DNA of 60,718 nucleotides, taken from positions 1-60,718 of the forward strand of contig QKDL01000009.1 of the NCBI GenBank assembly GCA_003252105.1. The letters run 5' to 3'. The notes under the pieces were generated by a model. It ran no database searches, had not been told where the DNA came from, and saw nothing but the letters and a program-made list of their open reading frames with translations. The position numbers were made by a program, and so were the translations under genes. This document shows, piece by piece, positions 56,734 to 60,718 of the stretch (positions are counted from its first letter, which is position 1; every line of letters begins with the position of its first letter). This DNA comes from Arcobacter sp. (GTDB lineage: Bacteria > Campylobacterota > Campylobacteria > Campylobacterales > Arcobacteraceae).

Positions 56734-57969
56734 TTATTCCTCATCCTCATGAACTGATTTTTTTCCTGCTACAGCAGAAGCTACGGCATGTACACCAATA
56801 CCAATTGTTGTTGCTGTTAATAATCCTAAACCGAACTCATCAACAGTTTTTTCTACTCCACCAGTAGGAGCTTTGATATTTGCATCTGCCATTGGTCTTT
56901 CATATGCATATTTATCCCAGAAATCTGGTTCAGAACATCCAATACATCCCCTTCCAACACCAATTGGCCAGTTTGCACCTTCATTGTATCTGATAATAGA
57001 ACAGTTATTAAATGTCATAGGACCTTTACAACCCATTTTATATAAACAGAAGTTGTTTTGAGCACCAATATCACCCCACTCTTCCACAAACTCACCTGCA
57101 TCAAAGTGTGCACGTCTTTCACAGTTATCATGAATTCTATAACCAAATGCAAATTTTGGTCTTAATAAAGAGTCAAGTTCTGGAATTTGACCTGTTAAAA
57201 TAAATTGTAAAACTACACCAACCATATTAGCTGGATTTGCAGGACAAGCAGGAATATTAATAACTGGTTTACCTTTTACAATATCCATAACACCAACTGC
57301 ACCAGTTGGATTTGGAGCAGCAGCTGGAATACCACCAAATGTAGCACATGAACCAACAGCTACAACAGCAGCAGCATCTTTAGAAAGTCTAACTAAGTGT
57401 TCTTGAAAAGTCTCTCCACTAGCACCAATTGTTCCATATTGTCCATTCATTCCAGTTGGTATTGCACCCTCAACAAATAAGATATATTTACCTTTAAAGT
57501 GATGAATCGCATCTTCAAGTTGTGCATCAGCTTGATGACCAGAAGCTGCCATAATAGTTTCATGGAACTCTAAAGATAATACATCAAAAAGTAAATCATC
57601 TACAGTAGGAGTTGAACTTCTAAGTAAAGCTTCTGAGTTACCAGCACAATCTTGTAACTCAATCCAGATTACTGGAACTCTATTCATAAGTTCTGTTGCC
57701 TCAGCCACTAAAGGAGTAAACATAGGAGGTAACATCAATGTTGCAGTTGTAGCACTTGCCCATTTCATGAAATCTCTTCTATTTACACCTTCACTCTCAA
57801 CTACTTCCATCATATCGATGTCTTTAAGTGCAGGTTGTTTTCTTAATGCTGCTAATCTACTTTTTGCATTTTCAAAAAGTGTTTCATAGTAAGCATCACC
57901 TTTATTCGTATCAACTCTTGAAGAATTAGTGGTAAATACTTTCTTTACCATCTCTTGAGAATCAGCCAT
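56734..57969 (-). CDS. hydA: NiFe hydrogenase small subunit HydA
   Basis: 411 residues from ATG at 57969, chosen for the AGGGGAAG ribosome binding site; an upstream in-frame ATG at 58005 overlaps a palindrome and has no such site. A twin-arginine signal RRDFMKWASATTATLML at about residues 64-80 exports the folded complex. Cys ligands of three Fe-S clusters appear in DCAGNSEALLR, AVGSCATFGG, CPANPANM and IHDNCERRAHFD...CLYKMGCKG and GCIGCSEPDFWD. A C-terminal hydrophobic helix (LGLLTATTIGIGVHAVASAV) anchors it. Confidence 0.96.
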   Translation of the reverse strand: MADSQEMVKKVFTTNSSRVDTNKGDAYYETLFENAKSRLAALRKQPALKDIDMMEVVESEGVNRRDFMKWASATTATLMLPPMFTPLVAEATELMNRVPVIWIELQDCAGNSEALLRSSTPTVDDLLFDVLSLEFHETIMAASGHQADAQLEDAIHHFKGKYILFVEGAIPTGMNGQYGTIGASGETFQEHLVRLSKDAAAVVAVGSCATFGGIPAAAPNPTGAVGVMDIVKGKPVINIPACPANPANMVGVVLQFILTGQIPELDSLLRPKFAFGYRIHDNCERRAHFDAGEFVEEWGDIGAQNNFCLYKMGCKGPMTFNNCSIIRYNEGANWPIGVGRGCIGCSEPDFWDKYAYERPMADANIKAPTGGVEKTVDEFGLGLLTATTIGIGVHAVASAVAGKKSVHEDEE

Positions 57970-57991
57970 ATACTTCCCCTTATTTGTTATT

Positions 57992-58007
57992 AAATGAATG
58001 CTCATTT
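57992..58007 (-). promoter_or_regulatory. palindrome 1 in the hydA leader
   Basis: AAATGAATGCTCATTT, an inverted repeat AAATGA/TCATTT. One base differs from palindrome 2 at 58102-58117; centre-to-centre distance 110 bases, about ten and a half helical turns. Candidate operator. Confidence 0.6.
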
Positions 58008-58084
58008 ATCATCAGTATAAAGTTAACGTTATTAAACTTAATATTGTCTTATAAAAAAAACGTTTTCTTGGTAGTTTCGTAGCA

Positions 58085-58090
58085 ATTATA
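58085..58090 (-). promoter_or_regulatory. -10 box of the hydABC operon
   Basis: TATAAT on the minus strand, giving a leader of about 110 bases. Palindrome 2 lies over its -35 region, and palindrome 1 in the leader. Confidence 0.55.
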
Positions 58091-58101
58091 TAGCATTAAG
58101 A

Positions 58102-58117
58102 AAATGAATGTTCATTT
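58102..58117 (-). promoter_or_regulatory. palindrome 2 over the hydA -35 region
   Basis: AAATGAATGTTCATTT. Overlaps the expected -35 position of the TATAAT at 58085-58090; matches palindrome 1 except for one central base. Confidence 0.6.
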
Positions 58118-58140
58118 ACCACTATTGTTAATAACTAATT

Positions 58141-58159
58141 AGTTCTAAAAATACATAAG
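58141..58159 (-). promoter_or_regulatory. 19-base motif shared with the hyp region
   Basis: CTTATGTATTTTTAGAACT on the minus strand, about 55-70 bases upstream of the hydA -10 box. Matches 47096-47114 in 18 of 19 bases. Candidate activator site. Confidence 0.55.
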
Positions 58160-58229
58160 TATTATTAAATTTAATTTTTTTTTGATTTTATTTTAAAATG
58201 TAACTTTTTAACACGTTTTTTTTATTTTT

Positions 58230-59585
58230 TTAGTGAGTTGTACAAACTGAACAAACATCAAAGCTTCTAAGTATAATTTTTGCTTTTTCTATACTATCTG
58301 AACCTACAATTGCATTTTGTGCTATTCCCAAATCGTCATTATTTCCAGGTCCTAAGTTCCAAACTGTAGGTGTAATCACATCATATTTTTCAATTTTTCC
58401 ATTTTTAATAGTAGCTTCATGAAAAAGTGAACCTCTACATGCTTCTACAACACTAGAAGCACTAACTTCTTTAATCTCATTCAAGCTATATTTTGGTTTT
58501 ATATAAGATTGTTCATCTATATCTATCTTTGAGATAAGTTCTTTAGTATTTTGTAAAAGATATGCAAGTTCATCCATCCTAGCTATTACTCTTGTAAATA
58601 AAGAATCTTGATAGTTATGGTGTAAATCTTTTAGAAACTTTCTATTTGATATAATTGCTCTTGATAAAGGACCTGTTTCATAAAATTTTCCATCATATTT
58701 TACACTTTTTGCCCAACCATAAGCATCTTTTGATTGTTCCTCTTCATCAACATTAAAAGTAAAATCTGAATTTTCAAATATTTTTTTGAAATCTAATTTA
58801 TGAATTATTCTTCTATTTATTTTACCCTTTTCAAAAAGTGAAGATTCACCTAAACAGATATGTCTATCATAACTTTTTCCTATTAGCTCAAAACCATTTT
58901 CAAAAGAGATATCTATAAAATCTTTTAGATTTCCCCCTATCTTAGAAATATCATTTGTTTTATTAAAAGATAAATATGTATCAAAATCTAAAGAAACAAG
59001 ATTTTTTTGAAAAAAACTAATTGCCAAATCAATATAATTTTTCATTGTAGCTAAATCAATCAAACTAGGATCACTAACAACTCCACCTGGAACCATATAA
59101 GAAGTATGGGGCCATTGACCTCCAATTATTGCTAAGGCTTTTATTGTCTCACTAGCACAACTTAAAGCTTCAAGCCAATTTTTTCCCTTTAGAGGTTTAT
59201 AATCAAATAAATCTTTTTTTGAAAACTTCACAATATCAGGCATAATAAACATATAAAACCATTTTATATGAGAATCAATTATCTCAATATTTAAACCAAT
59301 TTCCCTTAATAGTTTTGCTTTAGGAGTAAGTGGTATATCAATACCAGCATTTTTATATAAATTTTCTAATAGATTAACAGTTGCAAAAAGATGAGCTTGT
59401 CCACAGATTCCACAGATTCTTGGTGTATAAACCAAAGCATCTAGAATTGGTTTGTTTTTTAAGATATATTCAAATCCTCTAAAGTTTAGAAATTCAATTC
59501 TTGCATCACTTATTTTGTTTTCTTCCCAAGAACAAACAAGTTTTGCTTCACCTTCTATTCTTTCTACTAAATCTACTGTTTTCAT
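58230..59585 (-). CDS. second NiFe hydrogenase large subunit (HupL-like), no C-terminal extension
   Basis: 451 residues. Both Ni-Fe motifs are present: RICGICGQAH near residue 55 and DVCSVCTTH at the extreme C-terminus, so all four Cys ligands remain though Pro of DPC is Val. The protein ends exactly at the terminal His, so no protease processing is needed, as in hydrogen-sensing and some group 2 cytoplasmic hydrogenases. ATG at 59585 follows GAAAGG. The partner small subunit is usually adjacent but is not in this window; the next upstream genes belong to an acquired unit. May be a sensor or a cytoplasmic uptake enzyme. Confidence 0.85.
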   Translation of the reverse strand: MKTVDLVERIEGEAKLVCSWEENKISDARIEFLNFRGFEYILKNKPILDALVYTPRICGICGQAHLFATVNLLENLYKNAGIDIPLTPKAKLLREIGLNIEIIDSHIKWFYMFIMPDIVKFSKKDLFDYKPLKGKNWLEALSCASETIKALAIIGGQWPHTSYMVPGGVVSDPSLIDLATMKNYIDLAISFFQKNLVSLDFDTYLSFNKTNDISKIGGNLKDFIDISFENGFELIGKSYDRHICLGESSLFEKGKINRRIIHKLDFKKIFENSDFTFNVDEEEQSKDAYGWAKSVKYDGKFYETGPLSRAIISNRKFLKDLHHNYQDSLFTRVIARMDELAYLLQNTKELISKIDIDEQSYIKPKYSLNEIKEVSASSVVEACRGSLFHEATIKNGKIEKYDVITPTVWNLGPGNNDDLGIAQNAIVGSDSIEKAKIILRSFDVCSVCTTH

Positions 59586-59687
59586 TATGACCTTTCAATT
59601 GGGAAAAATTTTAGCATATTTTTAATATAAGTTTTGTGATGGGTGTTTGTTTTATATTTTTTAAAGTAAGGTTTTTAGCTTTTGAAA

Positions 59688-59713
59688 TGGAGATTCAACC
59701 TCAGGGGTGTAAC
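59688..59713 (-). repeat. conserved cassette-end tag, copy 3
   Basis: On the minus strand GTTACACCCCTGAGG then TTGAATCTCCA, matching tags at 1272-1299 and 2174-2202. It begins about 13 bases after the stop codon of the GT51-like gene. Directly after it the minus strand continues CATTTCAAAAGCTA, resembling the CATTTCAAACGTTA right end of the attC sites. Confidence 0.6.
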
Positions 59714-59726
59714 GTTTATATTAAAC

Positions 59727-60203
59727 TTAATATTTAATATCATTTGGTCGCTTAACTCTTTTAAGTAAAAAATCAATTTCTTCTTTAGTTAAATTAATTC
59801 CAGATTTATTAAAATAAAAGTTGCTTGCTTTTTTAAAACCAAAAATATTTTTTCCTAAATATACATTTTCCAAATAATATTTTAAAATATTTTCTTTTGA
59901 CTCTAGTCGTTCATATTTTAATGCAAATATAATTTGTTTGATTTTTCTTGAAAAATTTCTTTTTCTTTTATACTTTAAAGTAATATTTTGTTGTTTTATA
60001 TCATAAACTTGTTGAGTAAGAGTACTTGCTCCTTCTTTAATTTTAAAGTTTTTTAAATTTACAATACTTGCGCCTACAATGCGAATAAAGTCTATTCCAT
60101 TATGTTTAAAAAATCTTTTATCTTCACTTGATATTAAACTTAAAATCAATTTTTTATCTAGTAAAATATCTTTAGAAATTTTATCAATTAAATAATTACA
60201 CAT
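59727..60203 (-). CDS. stand-alone GT51 transglycosylase-like protein with altered active site
   Basis: 158 residues with no signal or membrane helix. GT51 motifs are recognisable: EDKRFFKHNGID (residues 27-38, first catalytic Glu kept), EGASTLTQQ (58-66), RNFSRKIKQ (82-90) and YLENVYLG (110-117). Two residues usually essential are changed: the Lys three positions after TQQ is Asp69, and the Glu of the R-K-x-x-E motif is Gln90. So it may bind lipid II without polymerising it. It overlaps the upstream gene by 8 bases and carries the cassette-end tag, so it belongs to an acquired two-gene unit. Confidence 0.75.
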   Translation of the reverse strand: MCNYLIDKISKDILLDKKLILSLISSEDKRFFKHNGIDFIRIVGASIVNLKNFKIKEGASTLTQQVYDIKQQNITLKYKRKRNFSRKIKQIIFALKYERLESKENILKYYLENVYLGKNIFGFKKASNFYFNKSGINLTKEEIDFLLKRVKRPNDIKY

Positions 60204-60690
60204 TAATTTTTTTTAAAACTGCTGTTCCATTTGAATTTGCATCTTGTCTATCAAAAGTACCTTCTAACAAACTATTTGGTGAAACTATTTTTAATTGTAG
60301 TTGTCCAGCAACAATACGTTCTTGACCATTTTCTTTTATATTTAATATCAAATTATGATTCATAAAAGCTCTTTTTATATAACCTTCATATTCACTAAAT
60401 GTTTTTTCATTTCCTTCATATTCCTTAGTACTATTATCTTTTAATTTTTCAAAATATTTCTCACCTTTTATAGTGATATAATTATTATTTTGATTAATAA
60501 ACATTTTATATGTAACTTCCATATTTTTATATGGATTGTAGTCAGTTTTTTTATAGATTAATTTCATTTCCCATATACCCGATATATCAGGTATATAATA
60601 AATTTTTTCTTTAATAAACCAGAGAATAATTAATAATAATAATCCGTACAAACCAAAGCTATTTAAAAATTCTAAAACTGTTCCTGCCAA
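60196..60690 (-). CDS. single-TM protein with a beta-rich domain, partner of the GT51-like gene
   Basis: About 164 residues from a TTG at 60690 that has AAAAGG nine bases upstream, but the frame stays open to the window edge, so the real start may lie outside. One transmembrane helix (about 13-31, GLYGLLLLIILWFIKEK), then about 125 residues of alternating beta-strand pattern starting IPDISGIWEMKLIYKK and ending LLEGTFDRQD...NGTAVLKKI, suggesting a small lipocalin-like or beta-barrel domain. This TM-plus-barrel plan recalls Cap15-type CBASS effectors, but no homology is shown. Translationally coupled to the GT51-like gene. Confidence 0.55.
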   Translation of the reverse strand: MAGTVLEFLNSFGLYGLLLLIILWFIKEKIYYIPDISGIWEMKLIYKKTDYNPYKNMEVTYKMFINQNNNYITIKGEKYFEKLKDNSTKEYEGNEKTFSEYEGYIKRAFMNHNLILNIKENGQERIVAGQLQLKIVSPNSLLEGTFDRQDANSNGTAVLKKINV

Positions 60691-60718
60691 AATATTATAC
60701 CTTTTAATATAACTATTT

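Noticed and set aside
58070..58083. GG-N10-GC pattern resembling a sigma-54 promoter near hydA
   Set aside because: It is on the plus strand, pointing away from hydA toward the 3' end of the HupL-like gene, and lacks the TGGCAC/TTGC consensus.

Overview
This 60.7 kb window is AT-rich bacterial chromosome and most likely comes from an Arcobacter-type member of the Campylobacterota. Evidence: the low GC content, very A/T-rich third codon positions, the Wolinella/Helicobacter-type hydABC-hydDE-hypF hydrogenase locus, the long Campylobacterota-type TrmB and DapD, the FtsE-FtsX-EnvC-like order, and a sigma-70 with an acidic linker. I saw no tRNA, rRNA or CRISPR array.

Layout. 1-3.4 kb is an accessory island. 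At its left edge is a decayed integron: two minus-strand gene cassettes (a 5' fragment of an exported protein and a Nudix hydrolase) separated by an attC site, a platform region with a promoter, and, divergently, a 13-codon relic that looks like the N-terminus of an integron-type tyrosine integrase. The relic ends where a large structured repeat begins. Two more cassette-like genes (a membrane protein and a DUF2971 protein) follow, each with a copy of this repeat and a short conserved tag at its 3' end. 3.4-17.9 kb is core genome: guaB, gatA, the alpha ribosomal operon (rpmJ-rpsM-rpsK-rpsD-rpoA-rplQ), leuD-leuB, rpoD, ppnP and hemL. 18-22.1 kb holds a TonB-like gene, a frameshifted MTHFR-family gene, two inverted structured repeats, and an orphan gene with its own attC and a promoter resembling that of the integron platform. 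22.1-36.6 kb is core again: an agmatinase-family gene, rodA, a pseudouridine synthase, a fibronectin-repeat lipoprotein, trmB-ftsE-ftsX-envC-like, a haem-motif diguanylate cyclase, dapD, priA, a pseudopilin, two ZapA/ZapB-like small proteins and a TerB-like protein. 36.7-41.3 kb is a complete branched-chain amino acid (Liv) ABC transporter operon, followed by a Cache-GGDEF protein.

43.3-59.6 kb is a hydrogen-oxidation island: hypBCDEA, a divergent zinc-ribbon/HTH protein, hydABC (membrane-bound, Tat-exported NiFe uptake hydrogenase with cytochrome b), hydD protease, hydE, hypF, and a second hydrogenase large subunit without a C-terminal extension and without an adjacent small subunit. The promoters of hydA and hyp share a 19-nt motif (18/19 identical) and ATGAAT/ATTCAT palindromes at the promoter, suggesting one regulon.

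The right edge (59.7-60.7 kb) is a cassette-like two-gene unit: a membrane-anchored, beta-rich protein and a stand-alone GT51 transglycosylase domain lacking two conserved active-site residues. This unit and the integron/structured-repeat system are the most novel parts of the window.
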